NCBI RefSeq assembly: GCF_001429545.1
Contig: NZ_LMSP01000001.1
Coordinates: 312,449-376,448, forward strand
Source of the DNA: Paenibacillus sp. Soil787
GTDB lineage: Bacteria; Bacillota; Bacilli; Paenibacillales; NBRC-103111
Direction of reading: 5' to 3'
DNA: 64,000 nucleotides
Both the position numbers and the translations under genes were made by a program. Below the pieces are notes generated by a model that worked only from the letters and a program-made list of their open reading frames with translations, did no database searches and was not told where the DNA came from. Of this stretch, positions 1 to 8,243 are shown in pieces (the first letter of the stretch is position 1; each line of letters begins with the position of its first letter).

Positions 1-732
1 TCTTTCCATCTTGCGGATTATAGTGTTCAAGGGTATAAAGTCATCTTATCGAATCATGCGATGATCCGGGGATTTGTAAATGCTCTTTTTTACTCCGTTG
101 CATTTTCTTTTGTTACCGTCGTTGTCTCCATTTTTGCCGGCTACCCTTTATCGGTTGCTGGTTTCGTAGGTAAAAAGTTTTTTACGATCCTGTTTGTCGT
201 CACCATGTTTTTCGGCGGTGGATTGATTCCAACCTATTTGGTGATAAAAAACTTGGGAATGTTAGATACGGTATGGGCGATCATCCTACCAACGGCTGTA
301 AATGTTTGGAATATTGTTTTGGCAAGAACCTTCTTTAGTGGAATTCCGAACGAATTGAACGAGGCAGCCAAGGTCGATGGCGCATCTGAGGTGCGTATCT
401 TCTTCAAGATTGTTCTCCCTCTATCTAAACCAATTATTTTCGTATTAGCTCTATATGCATTCGTAGGTCAATGGAATTCTTATTTCGACGCGTTAATTTA
501 TTTGAAGAGTGCTAATTTGCTGCCTCTACAGTTGGTTTTAAGATCTATCTTAATTCAGAATCAAGTAAATCCTGGCATGATTGCGGACCAATTGGCTATG
601 GCAGAACTGAAACGGCTATCTGAGATCATTAAGTATTCGTCCATTGTCATTTCCAGTCTCCCGCTACTTGTTATGTATCCTTTTTTCCAAAAGTATTTTG
701 AAAAGGGTGTCTTGGTCGGTTCATTAAAATAA
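1..732 (+). CDS. Carbohydrate ABC transporter permease, LplC/YtcP type (5' end outside window)
   Basis: This is the inner-membrane permease subunit of a CUT1-type sugar importer. The frame is open from base 1 and the residues before the first in-window ATG (61) look like ordinary family sequence, so the gene starts before the window. Hydrophobic segments alternate with loops, and the cytoplasmic EAA-type loop that docks the ATPase is visible around base 360 (NEAAKVDGASEVRIFFKIVLP). The C-terminus ends in the typical KYFEKGVLVGSLK. It is followed 48 bases later by the lipoprotein gene at 781, so the two share an operon. No ATPase gene is nearby; such systems usually use a shared MsmX-like ATPase encoded elsewhere, which is family knowledge and not seen here. 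Confidence 0.93.
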   Translation, partial: SFHLADYSVQGYKVILSNHAMIRGFVNALFYSVAFSFVTVVVSIFAGYPLSVAGFVGKKFFTILFVVTMFFGGGLIPTYLVIKNLGMLDTVWAIILPTAVNVWNIVLARTFFSGIPNELNEAAKVDGASEVRIFFKIVLPLSKPIIFVLALYAFVGQWNSYFDALIYLKSANLLPLQLVLRSILIQNQVNPGMIADQLAMAELKRLSEIIKYSSIVISSLPLLVMYPFFQKYFEKGVLVGSLK

Positions 733-780
733 TGGATCGGCAAACATATAAGTTTTCCGAAAATGAGGAGGGTTATTCTT

Positions 781-2379
781 ATGAAACATTCCCAAAAGGC
801 ATTATTCATTTCAATGGCGGCATTATTGGCAGTAACGGGGTGCAGCAGCAAAAAATCGGGCGAGCCGGCAGCATCAAGTGCTGCCCCAGGTACAACAGCG
901 AAAGCCGCTTTGAAGTTTATGACACAAAGCTCACCGCTAGCTCCCGAAGATCCTAATAAAAAGGTGATATTCCAACGTCTAGAAGAAAAGACGGGAATAC
1001 ACATTGATTGGGAGAATTATCCGTGGGATTCGTTTGCGGAGAAGAGAAATTTAGCGATTGCCAGCGGTGACCTTCCAGATGCGATTTTCGATGCAGCCTT
1101 GGGTGACTACGATTTGCTTAAATTGGCAAAGGACGGAACCATTATTCCGCTCGATGACATTATTGAAAAACAAATGCCAAATTTCAAGAAGGTTTTGGAG
1201 AAAGCGCCGCAATATAAATCGATGATTACGGCATCAGATGGCCATATTTATTCATTCCCATGGATTGAGGAGCTGGGCGCGGGTAAGGAAAGTATCCATT
1301 CTGTCGACGATTTTCCTTGGATTAATGTGGAATGGCTAAATAAGTTAGGCTTGAAAATGCCTAAAACGACGGAAGAATTAAAACAAGTTTTGATTGCTTT
1401 TAAAACAAAAGACCCGAACGGTAATGGAAAAGCGGATGAAATACCTATGTCCTTTATTAATAAAACCGGCGGAGAGGACTTAGCTTTCTTATTCGGCTCC
1501 TTCGGTCTGGGTGAAAACTGGGACCATACAGTTGTCAGTGATGAGGGAAAGGTTATTTTCACATCTGCTGATAATAGCTTTAAGGAAGGCGTCAAGTTTC
1601 TAAATGAATTATATAAAGAAGGTTTAATGGATGTTGAGGCGCCTACGCAGGATTGGAATACCTATCTAGCTAAAGGAAAAGAAAATCGTTATGGTCTATA
1701 TTTTACATGGGATAAGGGAAATATCACAGGCATGAACGATAAATATGACCTTATGCCTGCGCTTGAAGGGCCGAATGGCTGGAAAAACGTAACGAGAACG
1801 AACGGAATGGGCTTCGATAGAGGAAGAATGGTTATCACCAAATCAAATAAAAATATCGAAACAACGGCAAAATGGATTGATTCCCTGTACGATCCGACCC
1901 AATCCGTACAAAACAACTGGGGTACTTACGGGGATAAAACACAGCAAAACATCTTTGAATTCGATGAATCTAAAAAAATGCTGAAACATTTACCGTTGAA
2001 CGGAATGTCCCCTTGGGAATTGAGACAAAAAACCTTTGTTGGCGGACCATTGGCGATATTGGATTCTTACTATGGCAATGTTACGACGAAGCCAGACGAT
2101 GCCGCATGGAGATTGGACCTAATGAAAAAGGTGATGGTCCCGGACATGAAAGCTAAAAATATATATCCAAAAGTGTTCTTCTCTCTTGAAGAATTGGATC
2201 GACTTACTGCGATTGAAACAGATATGTTTGCCTATGTGCTGAGAAAACGGACCGAGTGGATTCAGAATGGGAAAATTGAAGCTGAATGGGCTGGTTATTT
2301 AAAAGAATTGGACCGTCTGGGTCTACAAGATTGGTTGAAGATAAAACAAGCAGGTTACGACAGAAACGTAAAAAAATAA
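781..2379 (+). CDS. Extracellular sugar-binding lipoprotein, LplA/YtcQ type
   Basis: This is the substrate-binding component of the ABC importer whose permease precedes it. The 532-residue product has a basic, hydrophobic signal peptide ending in a lipobox (VTGC at about residues 18-21) followed by a Ser/Ala-rich tether, so it should be anchored to the outer face of the membrane. The rest reads as a family 1 binding protein with the SGDLPDAIF segment typical of this group. ATG 781 is chosen over the upstream ATG at 763 because GAGGAGG at 765-771 sits at correct spacing. A hairpin at 2397-2437 follows, then the GH32 gene. The ligand is inferred to be an oligofructoside from the neighbours. Confidence 0.93.
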   Translation: MKHSQKALFISMAALLAVTGCSSKKSGEPAASSAAPGTTAKAALKFMTQSSPLAPEDPNKKVIFQRLEEKTGIHIDWENYPWDSFAEKRNLAIASGDLPDAIFDAALGDYDLLKLAKDGTIIPLDDIIEKQMPNFKKVLEKAPQYKSMITASDGHIYSFPWIEELGAGKESIHSVDDFPWINVEWLNKLGLKMPKTTEELKQVLIAFKTKDPNGNGKADEIPMSFINKTGGEDLAFLFGSFGLGENWDHTVVSDEGKVIFTSADNSFKEGVKFLNELYKEGLMDVEAPTQDWNTYLAKGKENRYGLYFTWDKGNITGMNDKYDLMPALEGPNGWKNVTRTNGMGFDRGRMVITKSNKNIETTAKWIDSLYDPTQSVQNNWGTYGDKTQQNIFEFDESKKMLKHLPLNGMSPWELRQKTFVGGPLAILDSYYGNVTTKPDDAAWRLDLMKKVMVPDMKAKNIYPKVFFSLEELDRLTAIETDMFAYVLRKRTEWIQNGKIEAEWAGYLKELDRLGLQDWLKIKQAGYDRNVKK

Positions 2380-2396
2380 GTTTAGTTATAAGACCG

Positions 2397-2437
2397 CCGG
2401 AGCGAATCCAATATGAAGGTGACGCTCTGGATTTTTT
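2397..2437 (+). terminator. Stem-loop with T-run between the lipoprotein and GH32 genes
   Basis: CCGGAGCG and CGCTCTGG form an 8-bp arm pair (one G-T pair) around an 18-base loop and are followed by six T residues. It probably terminates part of the transcription, leaving more binding-protein mRNA than downstream enzyme mRNA. Confidence 0.55.
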
Positions 2438-2457
2438 AAAATAGAGGAGTGGAAGAG

Positions 2458-3948
2458 ATGTCAACTATTCTGTATAGAGAAAAGTACCGGCCCCAGTTTC
2501 ATTTTACACCGCCGACTAAGTGGATGAACGATCCGAATGGAATGGTATATTTCGATGGGGAATATCACTTGTTTTATCAGCATTATCCGGAAGGTACAAC
2601 TTGGGGACCGATGCATTGGGGTCATGCAATCAGTACGGACTTGACCCATTGGGAGCATCGTCCGATTGCGTTAAAGCCGGATCAAAACGGATTTATATTT
2701 TCCGGAAGCGCAGTAGTGGATTGGGAGGATACCAGCGGATTTTTCTCCGGTAAGCCGGGTTTAGTTGCTATTTTCACCCACGCGGATCAGTATCCGGATT
2801 CCGAACGCTCGAGACAACGGCAAAGCCTTGCATATAGTGTGGATAAAGGCAGAACGTGGGTGATGTATGAGGGAAATCCTGTGCTGTGCAACGAGCAAAT
2901 AACGGATTTCCGGGATCCTAAAGTATTCTGGCATGCTGCAAAGCAGCAGTGGGTAATGGTGCTTGCAGCGTGTGACCGTGTTCATTTCTATACGTCTGCC
3001 AATTTAAAGGAATGGTCTTTTGCAAGTGAGTTCGGTGCCGCAGATGGCTCGCACGCAGGAGTATGGGAATGCCCGGATTTAATTGAGCTTCCTGTAGAAG
3101 GTCTTGCTGAAGAAACCAAATGGGTGCTGATCGTCAGCATCGGAGATCATCCGCAGATGGCAGAAGGTTCAAGGACACAATATTTTGTCGGGAGCTTTGA
3201 CGGAAGTACATTTACGAACGATGCTTCTCCTGAAACCGTATTGTGGTTGGATCATGGAAGAGATAACTATGCCGGTGTAACATGGTCGGATGTTCATAGA
3301 TCGGATAAAGGAAAGCTGTTTATCGGCTGGATGAGCAATTGGAAGTATGCAAATCTCACCCCAACAACAAGTTGGAGAAGCGCAATGACTCTGCCACGGG
3401 TGTTGTCCCTGTGGAGGGGGCAATCTGGAATCCGTTTGGTTCAAAAACCTGTGACGGATTTGCAGAAGCTTCGGTTAGAAACGCAGGTTTGGGAAGAGGT
3501 TACAGTTAATCCCGGTCAAAATATACTTTCGGACGCGAACAGTGATATCTATGAGCTCGAATGTGAAATCGATTTGGGTGAAGCATCGGAAGTCGGTTTT
3601 AAGCTTCGGAAATCGGAGCAAGAAGAAACGGTAGTCGGCTACAATACCGCCACGCAGACATTGTTTGTTGATCGATGTAACTCCGGTGTAAGCGGATTTC
3701 ATCATGCTTTTGCTTGTAAGCATGATGTACAAATGGAGCTTCAAAACGGACGGCTCAAGCTGCATCTTTTTGTCGATAATTCCTCCGTTGAAGTATTTGC
3801 GAATGACGGGGAGACGGTGATTACCGATCAAATTTTTCCGGAACCGTCCAGTACAGGTTTGGAACTATATGTGTATGGTGGAAAGGCCAAGGTTATTTCT
3901 CTAGCGCTTCATCCATTGAATTCAATATATTCGGCAGTGATGGTATAA
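2458..3948 (+). CDS. Glycoside hydrolase family 32 beta-fructosidase, cytoplasmic
   Basis: The enzyme hydrolyses beta-fructofuranosyl linkages in sucrose, levan- or inulin-type oligosaccharides. All three GH32 signatures are present: WMNDPNG near residue 22 with the nucleophile Asp, FRDPKVFW near residue 143 with the transition-state Asp, and WECPDL near residue 202 with the acid/base Glu. A C-terminal beta-sandwich follows, including FVDNSSVEVFANDGE. At 496 residues it matches the normal family size. There is no signal peptide, so it acts on imported substrate. ATG 2458 is preferred to GTG 2449, which overlaps the ribosome site AGAGGAG. Followed 30 bases later by a fructokinase gene. The exact fructan specificity cannot be read from the sequence. 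Confidence 0.95.
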   Translation: MSTILYREKYRPQFHFTPPTKWMNDPNGMVYFDGEYHLFYQHYPEGTTWGPMHWGHAISTDLTHWEHRPIALKPDQNGFIFSGSAVVDWEDTSGFFSGKPGLVAIFTHADQYPDSERSRQRQSLAYSVDKGRTWVMYEGNPVLCNEQITDFRDPKVFWHAAKQQWVMVLAACDRVHFYTSANLKEWSFASEFGAADGSHAGVWECPDLIELPVEGLAEETKWVLIVSIGDHPQMAEGSRTQYFVGSFDGSTFTNDASPETVLWLDHGRDNYAGVTWSDVHRSDKGKLFIGWMSNWKYANLTPTTSWRSAMTLPRVLSLWRGQSGIRLVQKPVTDLQKLRLETQVWEEVTVNPGQNILSDANSDIYELECEIDLGEASEVGFKLRKSEQEETVVGYNTATQTLFVDRCNSGVSGFHHAFACKHDVQMELQNGRLKLHLFVDNSSVEVFANDGETVITDQIFPEPSSTGLELYVYGGKAKVISLALHPLNSIYSAVMV

Positions 3949-3978
3949 CAAAGTGACGATGATTGTGAGGGAAACGAA

Positions 3979-4854
3979 ATGTTATTAGGCGCTATCGAAG
4001 GCGGCGGGACAAAGTTCGTATGCGGAATTGGTACGGCAGATGGCGAAATCCTTGACCGCATCTCTATCCCAACAACGACACCAGAAGCTACGCTCGGCAA
4101 TGCGATGGATTTCTTTGCAGCTAAGGAGATACAAGCGATTGGAATCGGAACCTTCGGCCCGATCGATGTGAACCCGCAGAGCCCGGCTTATGGTTCCGTA
4201 ACAAAAACGCCAAAGCCGCACTGGAGCGGTTACCGGATCGTAGAGCATTTGAAGCGGTACTTTGACATCCCCATTGGTTTTGATACCGATGTGAATACAG
4301 CTGCCTTGGGGGAAGCAACATGGGGGGCAGCAGCAGGGTTGAACAGCTGCCTGTACATGACGGTCGGAACCGGGATCGGTGCGGGTGCAATCGTTGAAGG
4401 CAAGCTCGTTCATGGTTTGACCCATCCGGAAATGGGGCACATTCTTGTACGGCGGCATCCGGATGACAGCTATGAAGGACACTGCCCCTTTCACAAAGAT
4501 TGTTTGGAAGGACTGGCGGCCGGACCGGCGCTGGAGGATCGTTGGGGATCGAAGGCGTTTGAACTTGGAGATACTCATTCTGCTTGGGAAATGGAAAGCT
4601 ATTATATCGCTCAGGCACTAGTCAATTACGCGCTCATTCTTTCTCCGGAGAAAATCATTATCGGCGGCGGCGTTATGAACCAATCTCACTTATTCCCGCT
4701 TATACGCGAACAAGTTCGTAAACTGTTGAACGGATATGTACAGCATCCTGCTTTTTCAGAGGACAACGATAGTTACATTGTACAACCCGCTCTAGGCGGC
4801 AACGCTGGCCTTTGCGGTGCACTGGCCTTGGCTAAGCAAGCTTTGGGTATTTAG
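3979..4854 (+). CDS. ROK-family fructokinase
   Basis: It phosphorylates fructose, presumably the fructose freed by the GH32 enzyme encoded just upstream. The 291-residue protein has the N-terminal ATP-binding loop GAIEGGGTKFVCGIG, the GTGIGAGA glycine motif and the ROK zinc site: His in HPEMGH, then the H-C-P-F-H-K-D-C cluster near residues 170-177. Sequence and size resemble the Bacillus YdhR/GmuE and lactococcal ScrK fructokinases rather than glucokinases. It starts at ATG 3979 behind GAGGG. Fructose 6-phosphate would enter glycolysis directly. No PTS gene is present, fitting ATP-dependent import by the ABC system. Confidence 0.9.
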   Translation: MLLGAIEGGGTKFVCGIGTADGEILDRISIPTTTPEATLGNAMDFFAAKEIQAIGIGTFGPIDVNPQSPAYGSVTKTPKPHWSGYRIVEHLKRYFDIPIGFDTDVNTAALGEATWGAAAGLNSCLYMTVGTGIGAGAIVEGKLVHGLTHPEMGHILVRRHPDDSYEGHCPFHKDCLEGLAAGPALEDRWGSKAFELGDTHSAWEMESYYIAQALVNYALILSPEKIIIGGGVMNQSHLFPLIREQVRKLLNGYVQHPAFSEDNDSYIVQPALGGNAGLCGALALAKQALGI

Positions 4855-4937
4855 CACACCAAGAAATTACTTGAAATTGAACGTACCTCCAGCTCTTTAC
4901 ATATTTATTCGTTGAATACGATTTGGGAGGAATTCAA

Positions 4938-6044
4938 ATGAAACTGGGTTTCATCGGCTGTGGAGTGATTTCTATAGCACACCTTGAAGGATTGGCACAA
5001 TTAAAGAAAGAGAACAGGGATACCTTTGAATTATCGGCAGTCTGTGATATTAGGCTTGAGCGAGCCGAGGCTTTCGCAGCGGAAGTTGAAAAACTATTAG
5101 GAACTTGTCCTGCTGTTTATACGGATTATCGCGAAATGCTGGAAAAAGACAAACCGGATGCCGTTTCGATCCTCATCAACCACGACTTGCATCATACGGT
5201 TGCGGAAGACTGTTTTGCTGCGGGAGTCCATGTACAGATGCAAAAACCGCTAGCCATTTCACCTTCTTTTGGACGTAAAATGATCGCGGATGCCAAGAAA
5301 TATAATCGGGTGTTAACGTTAGCCGAGCCAAGCGTGTTAGGGGCAGGGAATGTAGCTGCTGCCAGAGCGGTAAAGGATGGAATGATCGGTTCCGTCTATA
5401 TGATCATGGATTATGCGACTACAACAATCAAGCGGGGCTTCTTCGCCGGAACGCCGTGGCGTCATATGAAAGGACAAGCGGGGGCGGGCTGGATTAATGA
5501 CCATGGCGTCCACCGGACTCACTTTTTTACGGAAGTGAACGGACCTATCAAAGAAGTCTTTGCCTATACCGAAATTTTTGAAAAAGAGCTCAGCGATGGG
5601 AAGGTAACAATTCAACCGACCGGAGAAGATACGGCAGTGACGGTTTTCCGTTATGAGAACGGGGCTCTCGGTCACTGGATGTGCGCTTCTTCCGCTCATG
5701 GGGAAAGAACAGGAGGTGTATGGATCTACGGAAGTAAGGGCTGCTTCCGCCCAGGACAGCAAATTACACTCGAGGACGGGGAAATCGTTACGATGCCGGC
5801 GCTGATTGAGAAGTATGCGTCCGATGTCGTTCAAAATCCGTTCGCCCATTCCTATGTGGAATTATGGGAAGCGATTGCGGACGGAAAACCTCCAATATCC
5901 AGCGCGGAACGAGGTCTTGAAGCTTTGGGGGTTGTATTCGCCGCATTGGAAGCGGCAACCATCGGCCAACCGGTTAACGTACAAGACATACTCCGTGGCG
6001 GCAAGCATGCGTATGAAGATACAGTTTTGGCGGAAATGAAGTAA
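4938..6044 (+). CDS. Gfo/Idh/MocA family NAD(P)-dependent oxidoreductase (first copy)
   Basis: A sugar or inositol dehydrogenase-like enzyme of 368 residues. The N-terminus shows a Rossmann fold (LGFIGCGVISIAHLEGL), followed by QMQKPLA in place of the usual cofactor-domain EKPLA, so the Glu of that motif is replaced by Gln, and by the substrate-domain GWINDHGVHRTHF with the conserved histidines. ATG 4938 is preferred to TTG 4923 because GGGAGG lies at 4925-4930. It lies 83 bases after the fructokinase and is followed by a strong terminator at 6094-6137, so it probably ends the first operon. The substrate is unknown. Confidence 0.9.
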   Translation: MKLGFIGCGVISIAHLEGLAQLKKENRDTFELSAVCDIRLERAEAFAAEVEKLLGTCPAVYTDYREMLEKDKPDAVSILINHDLHHTVAEDCFAAGVHVQMQKPLAISPSFGRKMIADAKKYNRVLTLAEPSVLGAGNVAAARAVKDGMIGSVYMIMDYATTTIKRGFFAGTPWRHMKGQAGAGWINDHGVHRTHFFTEVNGPIKEVFAYTEIFEKELSDGKVTIQPTGEDTAVTVFRYENGALGHWMCASSAHGERTGGVWIYGSKGCFRPGQQITLEDGEIVTMPALIEKYASDVVQNPFAHSYVELWEAIADGKPPISSAERGLEALGVVFAALEAATIGQPVNVQDILRGGKHAYEDTVLAEMK

Positions 6045-6093
6045 GATTCGGAGAATGATTGAAATGAATTGATATATTTTTTCCTGTTCTTGT

Positions 6094-6138
6094 AAAAGTT
6101 TGAAAACCCGATCTTAAGATCGGGTTTTCAAACTTTTT
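6094..6138 (+). terminator. Perfect 44-bp palindromic intrinsic terminator
   Basis: The arms are perfectly complementary across 22 bases, centred on TTAA at 6114-6117, with A-rich and T-rich ends, so it can terminate in both directions. It closes the GH32/fructokinase/oxidoreductase operon and separates it from the degenerate zone that follows. Confidence 0.9.
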
Positions 6139-6230
6139 AATGATCTTAGCAGGAATACTTATGTAAACTTAGGGAAATTACAAGGAATCTTGTACCTTAA
6201 TAAACTTAGAAATTTGAAAAGGAATGTAAC

Positions 6231-6258
6231 GGGGCTGTCTCATAAAACTTGGGGCAGT
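6231..6258. mobile_element. Possible insertion-sequence end remnant (GGGGCTGTC type)
   Basis: GGGGCTGTCTCATAAAACTT resembles the terminal inverted repeats of several Firmicute insertion sequences, which commonly begin GGGGCTGTC. It abuts the truncated beta-helix gene at 6259, which would fit an old insertion or deletion joint. The same nine bases recur at 36116. No transposase reading frame or second end is present, so this is suggestive only. Confidence 0.3.
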
Positions 6259-6506
6259 CCTATTGGATTATATTTCGCCCCTGGCATGCATTATATTGAA
6301 GAAACGGTATCAGAATACCCTCAGGCAAGACGGTTTACATAGACGGTGGAGCCGCATTGATCGGTTCACTGGTTTGCGACGCCGTACAAAACGTCGCCAT
6401 CCGTGGCAGGGGAATGATCTACCTGAGTGATTCATTAAAGTATATACATCGGAGCTCGGAACATGTCAGCATCCGGCAGTTCAATCGTGTCATCGAGCAG
6501 CCTTAA
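6259..6506 (+). pseudogene. Fragment of a right-handed beta-helix glycoside hydrolase (GH28/GH49-like)
   Basis: Two adjacent frames give recognisable family sequence. Bases 6262-6300 encode IGLYFAPGMHYIEE, and after a shift of frame bases 6303-6503 encode NGIRIPSGKTVYIDGGA, then NVAIRGRGM, ending at a stop at 6504. The pattern FAPG-HYIEE / PSGKTVYI-GGA / VRIRGRG is typical of the start of the beta-helix in secreted pectinase/dextranase-like hydrolases. The N-terminal domain, most of the helix and the catalytic residues are missing. It is therefore a dead remnant lying between an operon terminator and the next operon. Identification rests on pattern memory, not a search. Confidence 0.6.
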
Positions 6507-6570
6507 ACCTTGAAAAATAATGATATTTGATTAAATCTCCGTAACAGCTTCCCGAAAAGCTGGGGGAAAG

Positions 6571-6597
6571 TTCGTTGATATAGTGCACTTTTCGTTG
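6571..6597 (+). promoter_or_regulatory. 27-bp conserved upstream site, copy 1
   Basis: TTCGTTGAT and TTTTCGTTG flank a central AGTGCA. The 27 bases match 10702-10728 at 22 positions. In both places a -10-like hexamer (TACAAT at 6631 here, TAGAAT at 10762) starts exactly 34 bases after the site ends, with no good -35 box. This fits an activator site, probably for the YesN-type regulator at 14415. Confidence 0.55.
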
Positions 6598-6654
6598 GTT
6601 TGATAACTAGAACTATCTCCCCTCCCTTAATACAATTAGGCATAGAGGAGATGG

Positions 6655-7923
6655 ATGAAAATGACCCAATTAACCGCTATATTGATCGGCGCAGGTGCTA
6701 GAGGCGCACAGAGTTACGCGCCTTATGCGCTCGATTATCCGCATGAACTGAAGTTTGTCGCCGTTGCCGAAGCAAGTGAAAGCCGAAGAAGTAATTTTGC
6801 CGGGCTTCATAATATACCGTCTGATTGTTGCTTTGAATCTTGGGAGCAGCTGCTGGGGCGACCGCAAATGGCAGATATCGCCGTCATTTGCACACAGGAC
6901 CAGATGCATTACGAGCCGACCATGCAGGCATTGGAGAAAAAATATCATGTTCTGCTAGAGAAGCCGATGTCGCCATCTCCGATGGAGTGTATTGAAATGG
7001 AGCTGGTGTCAAAGGAAAACGAACGTCTTTTAACGATTTGCCATGTGCTTCGCTATACGCCGTTTTGGTCTGCAATAAAACGAGTTATTTCCGATGGCAA
7101 AATAGGGCAGGTTGTGTCGATTCAATTGAACGAAAATGTAGGATATTGGCATATCGCCCATAGCTTTGTACGAGGAAATTGGAACAATTCGGAGACGTCA
7201 AGCCCGATGATATTGGCCAAATCGTGCCACGATATGGACGTATTATCCTGGCTGATGGATCAGCCGTGCGAGCGTGTCAGCTCATACGGTTCACTGATGC
7301 ATTTTCGTTCGGAGAATGCGCCCGAGGGAGCTACCGACTATTGTATCGGCGGATGCGCTGTCGAGTCCAAATGCCCATATTCCGCTCCCCGGTTTTACCT
7401 CGGGGAAGGCAAGAGCTGGGCGCGCCATTTCGTCAATGAGCTGACCAAAGAAAATATCGTCAAAGGACTTCAAGAGACAAACTACGGGCGCTGTGTTTAT
7501 AAAAGCGATAATAACGTGGTTGATCATCAAGTGGTCAATATGGAGTTTGCGAACGGTGCTACCGCCATGTTCAGCATGTGCGGATTTACGAGGCACCAGG
7601 AGCGGAGAATTCAAATCATGGGAACGTGTGGCGAAATTCGGGCTGAGGATAACAAAATCGTTGTGCGCGATTTCTTGACCCATGAGGAAACCGTCATTGA
7701 AATTCCGCTGCAAACAAGCGGTCACGGCGGAGGGGACAGCGGCATTGTACGCAGTTTCTTAAGCGAGGTCCGAAGCTTTGCAGGCGGAGAAAGCCTCTCC
7801 TCGGCCTCGGCTTCCGTAAGAAGCCATATGATGGCCTTCGCTGCCGAGCATTCGAGACTTCATAATGGCAAGTCGGTTGAGCTGAATGAATTTTATAAAA
7901 GCATAATGAACACACCGGATTAA
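6655..7923 (+). CDS. Gfo/Idh/MocA family oxidoreductase with Cys-rich insertion (second copy)
   Basis: A 422-residue NAD(P)-dependent oxidoreductase, longer than the first copy and not closely similar to it. It has the Rossmann motif LIGAGARGAQSYAPYAL, the EKPMSPSP cofactor-domain motif near residues 102-109, and a substrate-domain motif AKSCHDMDVLSWL. Between the halves lies a cysteine cluster, CIGGCAVESKCPYSAP near residue 230, which could bind a metal or be structural. The start is ATG 6655 or ATG 6661; GAGGAG at 6645-6650 favours 6661 by spacing. The 27-bp site upstream suggests co-regulation with the transporter at 10808. It probably processes a sugar released by the GH2 enzyme downstream, but the reaction is not known. 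Confidence 0.9.
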   Translation: MKMTQLTAILIGAGARGAQSYAPYALDYPHELKFVAVAEASESRRSNFAGLHNIPSDCCFESWEQLLGRPQMADIAVICTQDQMHYEPTMQALEKKYHVLLEKPMSPSPMECIEMELVSKENERLLTICHVLRYTPFWSAIKRVISDGKIGQVVSIQLNENVGYWHIAHSFVRGNWNNSETSSPMILAKSCHDMDVLSWLMDQPCERVSSYGSLMHFRSENAPEGATDYCIGGCAVESKCPYSAPRFYLGEGKSWARHFVNELTKENIVKGLQETNYGRCVYKSDNNVVDHQVVNMEFANGATAMFSMCGFTRHQERRIQIMGTCGEIRAEDNKIVVRDFLTHEETVIEIPLQTSGHGGGDSGIVRSFLSEVRSFAGGESLSSASASVRSHMMAFAAEHSRLHNGKSVELNEFYKSIMNTPD

Positions 7924-8029
7924 AGCGGCTGCATAATGTCAGAACCGTTTCCGACTGGCATGATAAATCTTGATTTGCGCGTATAACTCTGATTCTGATG
8001 ATTCGGAAGCGAAATGGAGGTCTACGACA

Positions 8030-8160
8030 ATGAGAAGAAATGTTACAGAAACTACAAATGGATGGATTGCTGACAATGGAAATGGCAACTTGTGTTTCGT
8101 GGCGCGAGTCAAAATATGTGTAAACTTAACTGGTTTATGTTCGGTTCGGAAAATTCTGAT
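8030..8160 (+). pseudogene. Possible N-terminal stub of a GH43-like glycosidase
   Basis: A good ribosome site (GGAGG, about 8016-8020) precedes ATG 8030, and the first codons read MRRNVTETTNGWIADNGNGN. NGWIADNGNGT followed by NPVL is the usual opening of cytoplasmic GH43 arabinofuranosidase/xylosidase proteins, but here the similarity stops after GNGN. A complete terminator hairpin follows at 8161, as if nearly the whole gene had been deleted. Only about 12 residues support the identification, so it is tentative. Confidence 0.35.
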
Positions 8161-8201
8161 AAAGATGTTTCGGGAACGTTCATTCCGAAACATCTTTTTT
8201 T
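8161..8201 (+). terminator. Intrinsic terminator after the GH43-like stub
   Basis: AAAGATGTTTCGG pairs with CCGAAACATCTTT around an 11-base loop and continues into seven T residues. It now has no intact gene directly upstream other than the oxidoreductase ending at 7923. Confidence 0.8.
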
Positions 8202-8243
8202 GTCAGCTATACATCATGATCGTTGCTAGGGAGGAAGTCCTAC

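Noticed and set aside
3985..4618. Two overlapping minus-strand open frames across the fructokinase gene
   Set aside because: The ROK motifs and zinc site on the plus strand leave no doubt that these are shadows.
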